Shown: positions 8,706 through 18,715, numbered from the stretch's first letter. The stretch: DNA of 64,000 bases from Tardiphaga robiniae (GCF_013359755.1 NZ_JABMCJ010000092.1:186001-250000); one strand, 5' to 3'. The notes: a model not told the origin generated them from the letters alone. Program-made: numbers and translations.

Positions 8706-9568
8706 ACCTTCTCGCTGCTCTTCTCGCCGAACAGTCCGCGCGGCCAGGCCACGAGCACGGCGATCATCACGATGAAGGCATAGGCATCGCGAAAGTTCGA
8801 GGAGATGTAGCGCGCGCCGAAGGTCTCGATCAGGCCGAGAAACAGGCCGCCGATCACCGCGCCCGGCAGATTGCCAAAGCCGCCGATCACGCTGACGACG
8901 AAGCCTTTGAGACCCAGACTGCCGCCCATGGTCGGCTCGGCCAGGAAAATTGGTGCCACCAGCAGGCCGGCGATACCCGACAGGATCGCGCCAAAGGCAA
9001 AGGCGACGGCGATGGTGCGGTTGACGGGAATGCCGACCAGCCGCGCGGTGTGCAGGTCCTGCGCAGTGGCCTGCATCAGGATGCCGAAGCGTGTTTTGGT
9101 GAGCATCAGATATTGCAGCAGCAGGATCACTGCGAGCGTGCAGAAGATGAAGAGCTGGTGCATCGAAATGACGACACCGGCAAAACGCAGCGGCGGGCCG
9201 CGCACCGGCGAAGGCAGCGACACCGGCAGCGGCCCCCAGATGATCAGCGCGATGTTCTCCAGCACAATGCCCATGGCGATGGTGGTGAGGATCACCAGGA
9301 ACGGGGGGCGCCCGCGCAGCGGGAAGTAGACTAGCACCATGAAGACGATGCCGATCAGCGCCATCGCCAGCATGGTGGAGGCCCAGGCCAGCGCCATCGG
9401 CAGTTCATGCGTCACCGCGCCCGAAATACCGATAAAGGCACCGAGCATCAACAACTGTCCCTGCGCGAAATTGACGATCTGAACGGTGTTGAAAATCAGC
9501 AGCAGACCCAGCGCCACGAGAGCATAGATGCTCCCGAGCGCCAGGCCGTTGACGACGAGTTGGCCCAT
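8702..9568 (-). CDS. livH: ABC transporter permease LivH
   Basis: A 288-residue permease. It opens with NGLALGSIYALVALGLLLIF and has NFAQGQLLMLGAFIG, the ARLVGIPVNRTIAVAFAFGA block and GGFGNLPGAVIGGLFLGLIE, all LivH hallmarks. It lies 6 bp after the binding-protein gene and is translationally coupled to livM. It is the partner of LivM. Confidence 0.95.
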   Translation of the reverse strand: MGQLVVNGLALGSIYALVALGLLLIFNTVQIVNFAQGQLLMLGAFIGISGAVTHELPMALAWASTMLAMALIGIVFMVLVYFPLRGRPPFLVILTTIAMGIVLENIALIIWGPLPVSLPSPVRGPPLRFAGVVISMHQLFIFCTLAVILLLQYLMLTKTRFGILMQATAQDLHTARLVGIPVNRTIAVAFAFGAILSGIAGLLVAPIFLAEPTMGGSLGLKGFVVSVIGGFGNLPGAVIGGLFLGLIETFGARYISSNFRDAYAFIVMIAVLVAWPRGLFGEKSSEKV

Positions 9569-9574
9569 GAAGTT

Positions 9575-10735
9575 TTAGAACCCGCTCTCTTTGATTGGTC
9601 CGGTGAATTCCGGGGTCTTGCCCTTGTTGCGATAGATGCCGAGCGTATGGGTGAGGTCGCCGTTGGCATCGGCCTGGTAGGAGATCAGCATGCCCTTGAA
9701 GTCCTTGGTGGCGGCAAGGGCATCACGGATCGCCGGCTTGTCGCAGCCGACTTTCTCAATGATCGACTTCAGCATGAAGACCGAGTCGTAATAGGAGACG
9801 GTGAAGTTGTCGGCCGGCACTTTGTATTTGTCCTGCACGCGCTTTGCCCAATCCAGAATTTTCGGATCGGTCGAGGTTTGGGGGATCATGCCCCCGATCG
9901 CGTAGTTGCCGTCGGCTTCGGCTGCGGACAGATTGTTCAGGGTGGTCTGCGCGACAATGCTGGTATTGCCGATGGTGGTCAGCTTGATGCCGAGATCGCC
10001 CATCTGCTTCAGCACCAGCGTGATGTCGGAGGGACGACCGAACAGGATCAGGCTGTCGGCGCCCTTGTCCTTGATCTCCAGAAGCTGCGCGCTCATGTCC
10101 TTGTCGGACGGGGCATAAGAGGCTGTCGCGACCGGCGTGACATTGAGTTTGGTGAGTGCCGCCTGAATGCCCTTCGACGCGCCGAGACCGTAATCGTCGG
10201 CAACGACGAGAATGCCGGGCTTGGTCTTCTTCAGTGACTTCACGAGATATTCGGGGATCAGCTCGGCGAGCTGGCCGTCATGGGCGTGGGTGCGGAACAG
10301 CCACTTCGAACCCTGCGCGGTGACTTTCGCGTTGGTGGCGCCGACGATGAACGGGGTCTCGGATTTGTTGACGCTCTCGGTCTGTGCAAACACATGCGGC
10401 GAGATCATCGACGACATGATGACCAGCGGCTTGCTCTCGATGATGCGATTCATCGCATTCAGAGCGTCGGTCGACGAGGCGCCGGTGTCCTCGGTGGTGA
10501 GTGCGATCTTCTTGCCGGAAATGCCGCCGGCGGCGTTGATCTCGTCGACAGCGAATTCAGCGCCATTGCGGGCTTGGGTGCCGAGCAACGCAAGGTTACC
10601 AGTCAGCGGCGTGGTCAATCCGAACGGGATCGTCGCTGGGCAGGCCGCTGCATCGGCCCTGGCGTTGTTGGTGACACCGATCAGGCACAGCAGCGCCGCG
10701 CCTGTCATCATGGTCTTGGAGAATCCCTGCAACAT
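9575..10735 (-). CDS. ABC transporter periplasmic substrate-binding protein (LIV/HAAT type)
   Basis: A 386-residue periplasmic receptor with a signal peptide (MLQGFSKTMMTGAALLCL, cut near ARA-D). It is a type I periplasmic-binding fold with IPFGLTTPLTGNLALLG, NGAEFAVDEINAAGG and DTGASSTDALNAMNRII near the N-terminus. ATG 10735 is chosen because AGGGAA precedes it by 7 bp and the signal peptide begins there; the frame is open 30 codons further up. It is the first gene of the operon. Gene context (amidohydrolase and amidase next door) makes an amide or N-heterocycle a plausible ligand; this is inference. Confidence 0.93.
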   Translation of the reverse strand: MLQGFSKTMMTGAALLCLIGVTNNARADAAACPATIPFGLTTPLTGNLALLGTQARNGAEFAVDEINAAGGISGKKIALTTEDTGASSTDALNAMNRIIESKPLVIMSSMISPHVFAQTESVNKSETPFIVGATNAKVTAQGSKWLFRTHAHDGQLAELIPEYLVKSLKKTKPGILVVADDYGLGASKGIQAALTKLNVTPVATASYAPSDKDMSAQLLEIKDKGADSLILFGRPSDITLVLKQMGDLGIKLTTIGNTSIVAQTTLNNLSAAEADGNYAIGGMIPQTSTDPKILDWAKRVQDKYKVPADNFTVSYYDSVFMLKSIIEKVGCDKPAIRDALAATKDFKGMLISYQADANGDLTHTLGIYRNKGKTPEFTGPIKESGF

Positions 10736-10751
10736 CGACGTTCCCTGGTTA

Positions 10752-10784
10752 CACTCAGCTTGCATTCTGTATGCAAGCTGAGTG
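10752..10784. promoter_or_regulatory. Perfect 14-bp inverted repeat upstream of the liv binding-protein gene
   Basis: Arms CACTCAGCTTGCAT and ATGCAAGCTGAGTG match without error around a 5-bp spacer TCTGT. The element ends 17 bp before the start codon on the minus strand. Its core, TTGCAT-N5-ATGCAA, resembles GntR-type operators, but no GntR gene is in the window. A 5'-UTR stem-loop is the alternative. Confidence 0.75.
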
Positions 10785-10844
10785 CCAGATCGTCGACATT
10801 TCAAGGTGCTGAATGCCGGCGGCAATCAAGCCGCCGTGTTTACG

Positions 10845-11276
10845 CTACGCTTCGATATCCATGCGTATGAGAATGCGCTCGGCGCTGTCGTTCCAGACAT
10901 CCATCCTCACGATCTTGCCGTCCCGCACGACGAAGCGATCAACATAGCGATTGCCTTCGAACGCCGTGCCGTCATGCCATTCGCCATAGAGCGTACCGGT
11001 ATTGTAGACGATGGTCTCGCCATTCCCCGGGGACGCATCGGTGCGCTCCATCTTCTTCTTCACCCATTTGTAGCGCATGGCGTTGAACGTGGTGGCATCG
11101 CGCGGATGCTTGAACTTGCGGCCGCCGGTGAAGGTGATCGCGACGTCGGCCGACATGAAGGTGCCGGCGGTTTCCGGGTCCGGCACCATGGAGGCCACGA
11201 GAAACCGCTCGACGAGGTCGGCAGCCTGGGCGGTTTCATCGGTGACGGGCGCAAGCGCGGTGGGGGATTGCGACAT
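10845..11276 (-). CDS. NTF2/SnoaL-like small protein
   Basis: A 143-residue cytoplasmic protein. Features of the NTF2-like fold are visible: a helical N-terminus (AADLVERFLVASMVPDPETAGTFM) and alternating strands such as DVAITFTGG, NTGTLYGEWHDG, RYVDRFVVRDGKIVRMDVWND. Such proteins act as isomerases, dehydratases or hydrolases, or as ligand binders, so no reaction can be given. ATG 11276 is chosen for the strong AGGAGA ribosome site 7 bp upstream; another ATG 12 codons earlier has none. It is divergent from the amidohydrolase and lies upstream of the liv operon on the same strand, so a role in the same pathway is possible. Confidence 0.8.
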   Translation of the reverse strand: MSQSPTALAPVTDETAQAADLVERFLVASMVPDPETAGTFMSADVAITFTGGRKFKHPRDATTFNAMRYKWVKKKMERTDASPGNGETIVYNTGTLYGEWHDGTAFEGNRYVDRFVVRDGKIVRMDVWNDSAERILIRMDIEA

Positions 11277-11327
11277 CGGGTTTCTCCTGCGGGCAGATGA
11301 TGGCGCCATCATAGCAAAACCGGTGCC

Positions 11328-11368
11328 AGAATTGTATTCGGTAGATACATCAGATCGTATACAATTCT
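11328..11368. promoter_or_regulatory. Inverted repeat in the divergent NTF2-like / amidohydrolase promoter region
   Basis: Perfect 10-bp arms AGAATTGTAT and ATACAATTCT are separated by 21 bp, with a further GTATAC core overlapping the right arm. GTAT/ATAC half-sites are typical of GntR (FCD) operators. The whole 268-bp gap between the divergent starts is AT-rich in this part and has no other gene. Confidence 0.6.
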
Positions 11369-11544
11369 TGTGTGGCGCGCCTGATTATTGGGCGTTCCTT
11401 GAAGCAGGATTTGAAGATATTACCGTATTTTCAGGTAGTTAATCAGAGATCGAATCGCATGCGCCTTGGCACATGCCTTGCTTGCCCACGCATATGCTTT
11501 CGCTACGTCCCGATCGGCGGCGTGGCCTCTTCAGGAGTCCTTCC

Positions 11545-12780
11545 ATGACCTTCGATCTCATCCTGCGCAACGCGCGCATTGCCGACCGGCCTGATGGTCC
11601 GGTGGATATCGGCATTCGCGGTGGGCGGTTCGAGGCCATCGAGATCGGCCTGCCGCGCGGCGTGGCGCCGGATCAGGATGTCGGCGGCCGGCTGCTCGTA
11701 CCGGGCTTTGTGGAGACGCATATCCATCTCGACAAATCCTGTCTCCTCGGCCGCTGCAATTGCGCGAAGGGTACGCTCGCGGAGGTGATCAGCGAAGTCT
11801 CCCGGGCCAAGCGCGACTTCACCGAAGAGGATGTCTACGCGCGCGCATCGCAGACGCTGGAGAAAGCGATCAAGCACGGGACCAACCGCATGCGCACGCA
11901 TGTGGAGGTCGATCCGCGTATCGGGTTGACCAGTTTTCGCGCGCTGAAGAAGTTGAAGCAGGATTACGCCTGGGCGATCGATCTGCAGCTCTGCGTGTTT
12001 CCGCAGGAGGGTCTGCTGGATGATCCCGGCTGCGAGGAGGTCCTGCTGCAGGCGATGCGAGAGGGCGCCGATCTGGTCGGCGGCGTGCCTTACATCGACA
12101 AGGATTCGAATGGCCAGATCGCCAGGATTTTTGGTATCGCGCAGGAGTTCGGCGTCGATATCGATTTCCACCTCGATTTCGATCTCGACCCAACGCGGTC
12201 GGACTACGAAGAGGTTTGCCGCATGGTCGAGGCGACCGGCTGGGGCGGCCGTGTCGCCATCGGCCATGCCACGAAACTGTCGGCGATGCCGCCTGCGGCC
12301 TTCGAGGCCGCTGCAAAGCGGCTCGCCGATGCCGGTGTCGCGGTCACGGTGTTGCCGGCGACCGACCTGTTCCTCACCGGCCGTGACAGCGATCACAACG
12401 TGCCGCGTGGCGTGACGTCGGCGCATAAGCTTCGCGCGCTCGGCGTGAACGCCAATATCTCCACCAACAACGTGCTAAATCCGTTCACGCCGTTCGGCGA
12501 TGCCTCGCTGATCCGCATGATCAATCTTTATGCCAATGTGATGCAGGTCGGCGCGATGGACGATCTTGCCGGATGTCTCGACCTCGTGACGTCGGCTTCG
12601 GCGAAGCTGCTCAACCTGAAGCATTACGGCATCGCCGTCGGCAATCCCGCCGATCTCGTGGTGCTCGATTGCGAGACCAAGGCAGAGGCGGTATGCGAGA
12701 TCGCGCAGCCGCTGTTCGGTTTCAAGAATGGCATCAGGACCTTCATCAGGCCGGCTGCGAGTCTGCTCAAGCCCCACTGA
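11545..12780 (+). CDS. Amidohydrolase, cytosine-deaminase-like (CodA/AtzC type)
   Basis: A 411-residue metal-dependent hydrolase. The metal-binding HxH is in VETHIHLDKSCLL, a further metal-region motif is DFHLDFDLDP, and VAIGHATKLSAMP supplies the downstream histidine. The order matches the CodA/AtzC branch, which hydrolyses amino or amide groups on pyrimidines, triazines and related rings. Where CodA has an aspartate in its GHDDVxDP block, this protein has STNNVLNPF, so cytosine itself is doubtful as substrate. ATG 11545 follows AGGAG by 7 bp. The amidase follows 32 bp later, so product hydrolysis in sequence is likely. Confidence 0.87.
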   Translation: MTFDLILRNARIADRPDGPVDIGIRGGRFEAIEIGLPRGVAPDQDVGGRLLVPGFVETHIHLDKSCLLGRCNCAKGTLAEVISEVSRAKRDFTEEDVYARASQTLEKAIKHGTNRMRTHVEVDPRIGLTSFRALKKLKQDYAWAIDLQLCVFPQEGLLDDPGCEEVLLQAMREGADLVGGVPYIDKDSNGQIARIFGIAQEFGVDIDFHLDFDLDPTRSDYEEVCRMVEATGWGGRVAIGHATKLSAMPPAAFEAAAKRLADAGVAVTVLPATDLFLTGRDSDHNVPRGVTSAHKLRALGVNANISTNNVLNPFTPFGDASLIRMINLYANVMQVGAMDDLAGCLDLVTSASAKLLNLKHYGIAVGNPADLVVLDCETKAEAVCEIAQPLFGFKNGIRTFIRPAASLLKPH

Positions 12781-12812
12781 AGCGGGCGTCCTTTTGTCGT
12801 ACGGAGACTTCG

Positions 12813-13997
12813 ATGCCGATCAATGACACGCTCAACGCCTTTGTGGATCATGGCCACATCGAAGTGCAGACCACGACAGAGGGGCCTCTAGCGGGTTTCA
12901 CCTTTGCGCTGAAGGATTTCTTCGATCTCGCCAATGTGCCGACCGGCGCTGGCAGCCCGGAATGGCTGGCGACACATCCGGTGCCGACAAAGTCGACGCC
13001 GATCGTGGATCGTTTGTTGAATGCCGGCGCGAAGCTCGTCGGCAAGACGCATACGGATGAACTGGCCTGGAGCCTCAACGGCGAGAACGCGCATTACGGC
13101 ACGCCGATTAATCCCGCCGCGCCCGGCCGCATCCCCGGCGGCTCGTCGAGCGGTTCGGCCGCTGCGACCGCCGGTGCGCTCGTCGATTTCGCCATCGGCT
13201 CCGACACCGGCGGCTCGGTGCGTTTGCCCGCCAGCTATTGCGGTGTCTACGGCATTCGCACCACGCATGGTCGCATTCCGCTTGATGGCGCGGTGCCGCT
13301 GGCACCGAGTTACGACACCGTCGGCTGGTTCGCGCGCACGCCCGAATTGATGGCCGAGGTCGGCAAGGTATTGCTCGACAAGGCCCGTGCTCCGCGTCGG
13401 GTGAAGAAGGTTCTGATCGCAAGTGACCTGTTTGGCGCGGTCGATGAGAAGGTTCGTAACCTGCTGCAGCCGTCGATCGATCGCATCAAGGCGCTGGTTG
13501 GTGCGAGCGAGGAGGTGAATGTCGCAAGCGGTGAACTCAACGCTTGGCGCAACACCTTCCGTGTAGTCCAGTCGGAAGAAGCCTGGGCCGCACAGGGCGA
13601 ATGGATCAAGGCGACCCAGCCGAAGCTTGGCCCCGGCGTGAAGGAACGCTTCGCGGCTGCGGCGGTACTCGATCCCGCCGAAATCGCGGCCGCGTACGCC
13701 ATGCGCATGGCGATCGTTGAACGCGTGCTGTCGCTGCTGCCGACCGATACGGTGTTGCTGCTGCCGACCGCGCCGGGCATTGCGCCGCTGCGCAACACAC
13801 CGGATGCGACGCTCGACGTGTTCCGCGCCCGCGCGATCGAACTGCTGTGTGTGTCCGGCCATGCCGGCACGCCGCAGGTCTCACTGCCTGTGGCAAAGCT
13901 CGATGATTGCCCGATCGGCCTGTCGATTATGGGCGGGCGCGATTGCGACGAGGATATTTTGCAGTTGGCTATGGAGTTGGGGGAGGCGCAGGCCTAA
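12813..13997 (+). CDS. Amidase (amidase-signature family)
   Basis: A 394-residue amide hydrolase. The Ser-cisSer-Lys machinery is visible: lysine in FALKDFFD, then GGSSSGSAAATAGALVDFAI, with the nucleophile serine in GSDTGGSVRLPASYCGVYG. Its size fits the shorter amidases such as AtzF-type or indoleacetamide hydrolases, and the substrate cannot be read. ATG 12813 follows ACGGAGA. It is probably co-transcribed with the amidohydrolase. Confidence 0.92.
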   Translation: MPINDTLNAFVDHGHIEVQTTTEGPLAGFTFALKDFFDLANVPTGAGSPEWLATHPVPTKSTPIVDRLLNAGAKLVGKTHTDELAWSLNGENAHYGTPINPAAPGRIPGGSSSGSAAATAGALVDFAIGSDTGGSVRLPASYCGVYGIRTTHGRIPLDGAVPLAPSYDTVGWFARTPELMAEVGKVLLDKARAPRRVKKVLIASDLFGAVDEKVRNLLQPSIDRIKALVGASEEVNVASGELNAWRNTFRVVQSEEAWAAQGEWIKATQPKLGPGVKERFAAAAVLDPAEIAAAYAMRMAIVERVLSLLPTDTVLLLPTAPGIAPLRNTPDATLDVFRARAIELLCVSGHAGTPQVSLPVAKLDDCPIGLSIMGGRDCDEDILQLAMELGEAQA

Positions 13998-14001
13998 CAG
14001 C

Positions 14002-14084
14002 CGTCATTGCGAGGAGCATTTGCGACGAAGCAATCCAGACTGCGCTTTTGGCTTCTGGATTGCTTCGCTTCGCTCGCAATGACG
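14002..14084. repeat. Intergenic palindromic repeat (CGTCATTGCGA type)
   Basis: Outer arms CGTCATTGCGA and TCGCAATGACG, and inner arms GAAGCAATCCAG and CTGGATTGCTTC, form a long hairpin between the convergent amidase and tex genes. I recognise this as a dispersed element frequent in Bradyrhizobium-type genomes. It could also help terminate both transcripts. Confidence 0.85.
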
Positions 14085-14091
14085 GGGAGAG

Positions 14092-16431
14092 TTACTTCGC
14101 CTTTCCGGCGCCCTTCTCGGCTGCACGGCGGAGTGCCTCTGCAAATGCACCACCGCCACTGCTCTCCTGCTTCGCCGGAGCACGCGATGTCATCTGGCGC
14201 TCGTTGAAGCGCGGGCCGCGATCGGCTTGCGGGCGGTCGGCCTTGGCACCGACGGGGTCATCCATGCGCAGCGTCAGGGCGATGCGCTTGCGGGCGACTT
14301 CGACTTCCAGCACCTTCACCTTGACGATGTCGCCTGACTTCACGACCTCGCGCGGATCCTTGATGAAGGTCTTGGACATCGCCGAGATGTGCACCAGACC
14401 ATCTTGATGCACGCCGATATCGACGAAGGCGCCGAAGGCAGCGACGTTGGTCACAGTGCCTTCGAGCACCATGCCGGGTTTGAGGTCGCTCAGCTTCTCG
14501 ACGCCTTCCATGAACACCGCAGCCTTGAAGGCGGGGCGGGGGTCGCGGCCGGGCTTTTCGAGTTCTTTCAGAATGTCGGTGACCGTCGGCAGACCGAAGG
14601 TGTCGTCGACGAAGGTCTTCGGCTGCACCTTGCGCAGGATCTCGGCATTGCCGATCAGCGCCTTGATGTCGCTCTTGGTGGCTTCGAGAATCTTGCGCAC
14701 CAGCGGATAGGCTTCCGGATGCACGCCGGACTTGTCGAGCGGATCCTCGCCGTCATTGATGCGCAGGAAGCCCGCGCATTGTTCGAACGCCTTGGGCCCG
14801 AGCCGTGGCACTTCCTTGAGCGCCTTGCGCGACTTGAACGGGCCGTTGGCGTCGCGGTGCTGCACGATGCTCTGCGCCAGACCGGTGCCGATGCCGGACA
14901 CGCGTGCCAGCAGCGGCGCCGATGCCGTGTTCACGTCGACACCGACGCCGTTCACGCAGTCTTCCACGACGGCATCGAGCGACCGCGCCAGCTTGCTCTC
15001 GCCGAGATCGTGCTGGTACTGGCCGACGCCGATCGCCTTTGGATCGATCTTCACCAGTTCGGCCAGCGGATCCTGCAGGCGGCGCGCAATCGACACCGCG
15101 CCGCGCAAGGTGACGTCGAGCTCGGGCAGTTCTTCAGAAGCGAAGGCCGAGGCCGAATAGACCGAGGCGCCGGCTTCCGACACTACGATCTTCGACATCT
15201 TCAAGTCCGGCAGCAGCTTCACCAGCTCCATCGCCAGCTTGTCGGTCTCGCGCGAGGCCGTCCCGTTGCCGATGGCGATCAGATCGACCTTGTGCTGGAC
15301 GGCGAGCTTGCCGAGCATGGCGAGCGACGCATCCCACTGGCGCTGCGGCTCATGCGGATAAATCGTGGTCGTTGCGACGACTTTACCGGTGGCGTCGATA
15401 ATCGCGGTCTTCACACCCGAACGGAAACCGGGATCGAGACCCATGGTGACGCGCGCGCCTGCAGGCGCTGCGAGCAGGAGATCGCGCAAATTGGAGGCGA
15501 ACACGCGGACGCCTTCTTCTTCGGCCGCAGTCCACAGCCGCATGCGCAGGTCGATGTTGAGATGGACCTGGATCTTGGTGCGCCAGGCCCAGCGGGTGGT
15601 TTCGGTCAGCCACTTGTCGCCGGGGCGGCCCTGATCGGAAACGCCGAAGCGATTCATGATCTTCAGTTCATAGGAACTCGGTGTGGTGGTGGCGGGCGTC
15701 GCCGGCACTGGCTCAGGCTGCATCGCGAGATCGAGGATCTCTTCCTTCTCGCCGCGAAACAGCGCGAGAATGCGATGTGACGGCAGCTTGTGCAGCGGCT
15801 CGCTGAAGTCGAAATAGTCCTTGAACTTCTCGCCTTCGGTCTTCTTGCCGGTGCGCACGGTCGAGGCCATCAGTCCATTCGACCACATCTGCTCGCGCAG
15901 CGCGCCGATCAGATCGGCATCTTCGGCGAAGCGCTCGACAAGAATGGCGCGCGCACCGTCGAGTGCAGCGGCGACATCGGCGACGTTCTTCTCGGCATTG
16001 ACGAAGGCTTCGGCAACTTTCTTCGGATCGTTCTGCGGCTCGGTGAGCAGCAGTTCCGATAGCGGTTCAAGGCCGGCTTCCTTGGCGATCTCGGCCTTCG
16101 TGCGGCGCTTCGGTTTGAACGGCAGATAGATGTCCTCGAGACGGCCTTTGGTGTCGGCGGTCATGATCGCCGTTTCGAGCGCAGCGTCGAGCTTACCCTG
16201 TTCGCGCACCGATTCCAGAATCACGAGACGGCGTTCTTCGAGTTCGCGCAGATAGGTCAGGCGCTCTTCCAGCGTGCGCAGTTGCGCGTCATCGAGACCG
16301 CCGGTGATTTCCTTGCGGTAACGCGCCACGAACGGCACCGTCGCGCCGCCGTTGAGCAGTTCTACCGTCGCGGCGACTTGCTGTTCGCGCACGCCAAGTT
16401 CGTCTGCGATCTTCTGATTGATGTTTGCCAC
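14092..16431 (-). CDS. tex: Tex-family RNA-binding protein
   Basis: A 779-residue cytoplasmic nucleic-acid-binding protein implicated in transcription and tolerance of stress. Domain order fits Tex: N-terminal helical part with [19 protein letters not shown], a YqgF/RNase H-like domain around [16 protein letters not shown], helix-hairpin-helix repeats ([31 protein letters not shown]), and a C-terminal S1 domain ([19 protein letters not shown]). I choose GTG 16431 because GAAGGAAT precedes it and VANINQKIA fits the family N-terminus; the ATG at 16467 has no ribosome site. The last 40 residues are a low-complexity basic tail. Confidence 0.95.
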   Translation of the reverse strand: MANINQKIADELGVREQQVAATVELLNGGATVPFVARYRKEITGGLDDAQLRTLEERLTYLRELEERRLVILESVREQGKLDAALETAIMTADTKGRLEDIYLPFKPKRRTKAEIAKEAGLEPLSELLLTEPQNDPKKVAEAFVNAEKNVADVAAALDGARAILVERFAEDADLIGALREQMWSNGLMASTVRTGKKTEGEKFKDYFDFSEPLHKLPSHRILALFRGEKEEILDLAMQPEPVPATPATTTPSSYELKIMNRFGVSDQGRPGDKWLTETTRWAWRTKIQVHLNIDLRMRLWTAAEEEGVRVFASNLRDLLLAAPAGARVTMGLDPGFRSGVKTAIIDATGKVVATTTIYPHEPQRQWDASLAMLGKLAVQHKVDLIAIGNGTASRETDKLAMELVKLLPDLKMSKIVVSEAGASVYSASAFASEELPELDVTLRGAVSIARRLQDPLAELVKIDPKAIGVGQYQHDLGESKLARSLDAVVEDCVNGVGVDVNTASAPLLARVSGIGTGLAQSIVQHRDANGPFKSRKALKEVPRLGPKAFEQCAGFLRINDGEDPLDKSGVHPEAYPLVRKILEATKSDIKALIGNAEILRKVQPKTFVDDTFGLPTVTDILKELEKPGRDPRPAFKAAVFMEGVEKLSDLKPGMVLEGTVTNVAAFGAFVDIGVHQDGLVHISAMSKTFIKDPREVVKSGDIVKVKVLEVEVARKRIALTLRMDDPVGAKADRPQADRGPRFNERQMTSRAPAKQESSGGGAFAEALRRAAEKGAGKAK

Positions 16432-16670
16432 GCGTAGAGATTCCTTCGAAATTCCGTGGCGGGTCATACCGCCGTCGCAAACCGCTTATGGACCGATGCC
16501 GCACGATTCATCAACCCCGGCGGATGCAGTCGATTGTTCTGTGGATCGCGTTGTTTTGCTTCGAAAATTGCAGTGTTCGATGCGCTTCATGACAGTCCGG
16601 CTGTGCAAAAATATAATGCTAGATCGCGGCCTGCGAACTGTGTAGACGGACGTTCCTTTCGGGAGCGGCA

Positions 16671-17924
16671 ATGTCGGTTTGTGGTCTGGATTTTGGGACG
16701 TCGAACACGACGCTCGGCACGGTCATCAATGATGTTCCGGTGCTGGCGGCGCTCGAAGACTATCATGTCACAATTCCGAGTGCGATCTTTTACAAGGCCG
16801 ATACCGGCGCCTTCATCGGCCGCAAGGCGATTGAGGCCTATGTCGAGGGGGCGCCTGGCCGCCTGATGCGCAGCCTTAAATCCGTGCTTGGCACGTCGCT
16901 GATCGACGAGACGACGCGCGTCGGCCGCGAACGCGTCAGCTTCCGCAATGTCATCGCCTATTATCTCGGTGCGGTGAAGCGGCGTGCGGAACAGGCCACA
17001 GGGCTTGAACTCCGCCAGGTCGTCCATGGCCGTCCCGTCCATTTCGTCGACGACAATCCGGCGGGCGATGCCAAGGCCGAAGCTACGCTGCGCGCCATAG
17101 CGAAAGACGTCGGCTTCGAGGACGTCACGTTCCAGTTCGAGCCGATTGCCGCGGCGCTGGATTACGAGCGCCAGATCAATTCGGAGGAGATCGCGCTGAT
17201 CGCCGATATCGGCGGCGGCACGTCGGATTTCTCCATCGTGCGCCTTTCGCCCGAGCGGCACCGTCATGCCGATCGCAAGGACGACATTCTCGCCAATGAC
17301 GGCGTGCGCATCGGCGGTACCGATTTCGACAGACATCTCAGCCTCGGCGTGATCATGCCGCTGCTCGGCTATCGCTCGGCGATGAAGCGCGCGGGGCTCG
17401 ATGTGCCGTCAGGCTATTTCCACGATCTGGCGACCTGGTCGAGCATCAACCGGATGTACGATTCCAAGGTCATGAATGAGGTGAAACAGGTGCGCTATGA
17501 GGCACAGCAGCCGGAGCTGCTGGATCGCTTGGTGCGCGTACTGGACGAGCAGCGCGGCCACACACTGGCCATGGAAGTCGAGGGCGCCAAGATTGGCCTG
17601 TCCGACAAGCCGAAATCGAGCATCGCGCTGGACTGGATCGAGCCTGGCCTTGCCGCCGGCGTCGCCCGCAAGGAACTCGTCAGCCACACCCAGTTGCTCG
17701 CCGATCGGATCACCGCGCGGATCAAGATCTGCCTGAACCAGGCCGGATTGAAGCCCGAAGCGATCGATGCGGTGTTCCTGACCGGCGGTTCGGTGCAGCT
17801 CGCCCATGTCCGCAAGGCGATCACGGCGGCGCTGCCGGCCGCCCGCGCTATCGATGGCGACACGTTCGGGGCCGTCGGCAAGGGTTTGACTGTCGAGGCG
17901 GCCCGCCGCTACGGGCACGGCTAG
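16671..17924 (+). CDS. Hsp70-family protein, YegD-like
   Basis: A 417-residue actin/Hsp70-fold ATPase. It begins with the phosphate-1 loop CGLDFGTSNTTLG, and has IADIGGGTSDFSI (phosphate 2) and AVFLTGGSVQLAHVRKAI (adenosine motif). It ends after the nucleotide-binding domain, so it has no substrate-binding domain, as in E. coli YegD. The role of YegD proteins is unknown. It is divergent from tex with 239 bp between them. Confidence 0.9.
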   Translation: MSVCGLDFGTSNTTLGTVINDVPVLAALEDYHVTIPSAIFYKADTGAFIGRKAIEAYVEGAPGRLMRSLKSVLGTSLIDETTRVGRERVSFRNVIAYYLGAVKRRAEQATGLELRQVVHGRPVHFVDDNPAGDAKAEATLRAIAKDVGFEDVTFQFEPIAAALDYERQINSEEIALIADIGGGTSDFSIVRLSPERHRHADRKDDILANDGVRIGGTDFDRHLSLGVIMPLLGYRSAMKRAGLDVPSGYFHDLATWSSINRMYDSKVMNEVKQVRYEAQQPELLDRLVRVLDEQRGHTLAMEVEGAKIGLSDKPKSSIALDWIEPGLAAGVARKELVSHTQLLADRITARIKICLNQAGLKPEAIDAVFLTGGSVQLAHVRKAITAALPAARAIDGDTFGAVGKGLTVEAARRYGHG

Positions 17925-18018
17925 ACCCAAAGGCCACGGCAGTAAAAGGGGGCTGAACGCCTTGTGGTTATGCGCGGCGGTCGCTTGATCCGGCGCCCGG
18001 CACAGCCATATTAAGTCC

Positions 18019-18600
18019 ATGGCGAAGCTCTCGAATCGCGACAGGATTCTCACCGCAGGCCTCGCGGTCGTGCATGCGCGCGGCTATGCGGGGGCCAGTG
18101 TTCGCGACATCGTGCATGCCGCGGGCGTGCCGCAGGGCACCTTCACCAACCACTTTACCTCCAAGGAAGAATTCGGCCTCGAGATCATCGATCTCTATTT
18201 CGCGAAGGGTCGCGAACTGATGGCGCAGACGCTGCGCAATGAGGGCCTGTCGCCACTGGCGCGGTTGCGCGCCTATATCGATGCCAATGTGGCCCGGCTC
18301 ACCGAAGACCAGATGTGCAATGGCTGCCTGTTCGGCAACTTCACGGCCGAAGCCAGCGACCACAGCGACCTCATTCGCGACCGGCTGCTGACGATCTTCG
18401 CCGATGTTCAGCAGAGTATTGCCGAATGCCTAACCTCCGCGGTGAAAGCCGGCGAGCTGCCGGCCGACTTCGAATGCGCGGAGGTTGCGGGTTTCATCGT
18501 CTCGTCGCTGCAGGGCGCCAACCTGCTGTCCAAGGCCGAACGCAGCCCGGCACCGATCGAGCGCTTCGCGCAGGTGCTGTTCACGCAGGTGCTGCGCTGA
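18019..18600 (+). CDS. TetR/AcrR family transcriptional regulator
   Basis: A 193-residue repressor. The helix-turn-helix is ASVRDIVHAAGVPQGTFTNHF at about residues 28-48, followed by TSKEEFGLEII. The ligand domain contains CNGCLFGNFTAE, a cysteine pair in the position where NemR-like TetR proteins keep a reactive cysteine, so an electrophile or thiol-reactive signal is possible. It stands 115 bp before the MFS gene on the same strand, its most likely target along with itself. Confidence 0.92.
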   Translation: MAKLSNRDRILTAGLAVVHARGYAGASVRDIVHAAGVPQGTFTNHFTSKEEFGLEIIDLYFAKGRELMAQTLRNEGLSPLARLRAYIDANVARLTEDQMCNGCLFGNFTAEASDHSDLIRDRLLTIFADVQQSIAECLTSAVKAGELPADFECAEVAGFIVSSLQGANLLSKAERSPAPIERFAQVLFTQVLR

Positions 18601-18715
18601 GCTGATTGCTGCTCTGCACAGACATTGCCGCTCCCCGGCTCTTTCGCTAAACCGTGCGACATGACAGCGCGGCCCGCAGAGGCCGTTGCCGACAACAAGC
18701 GACCGGGAGTGAACT

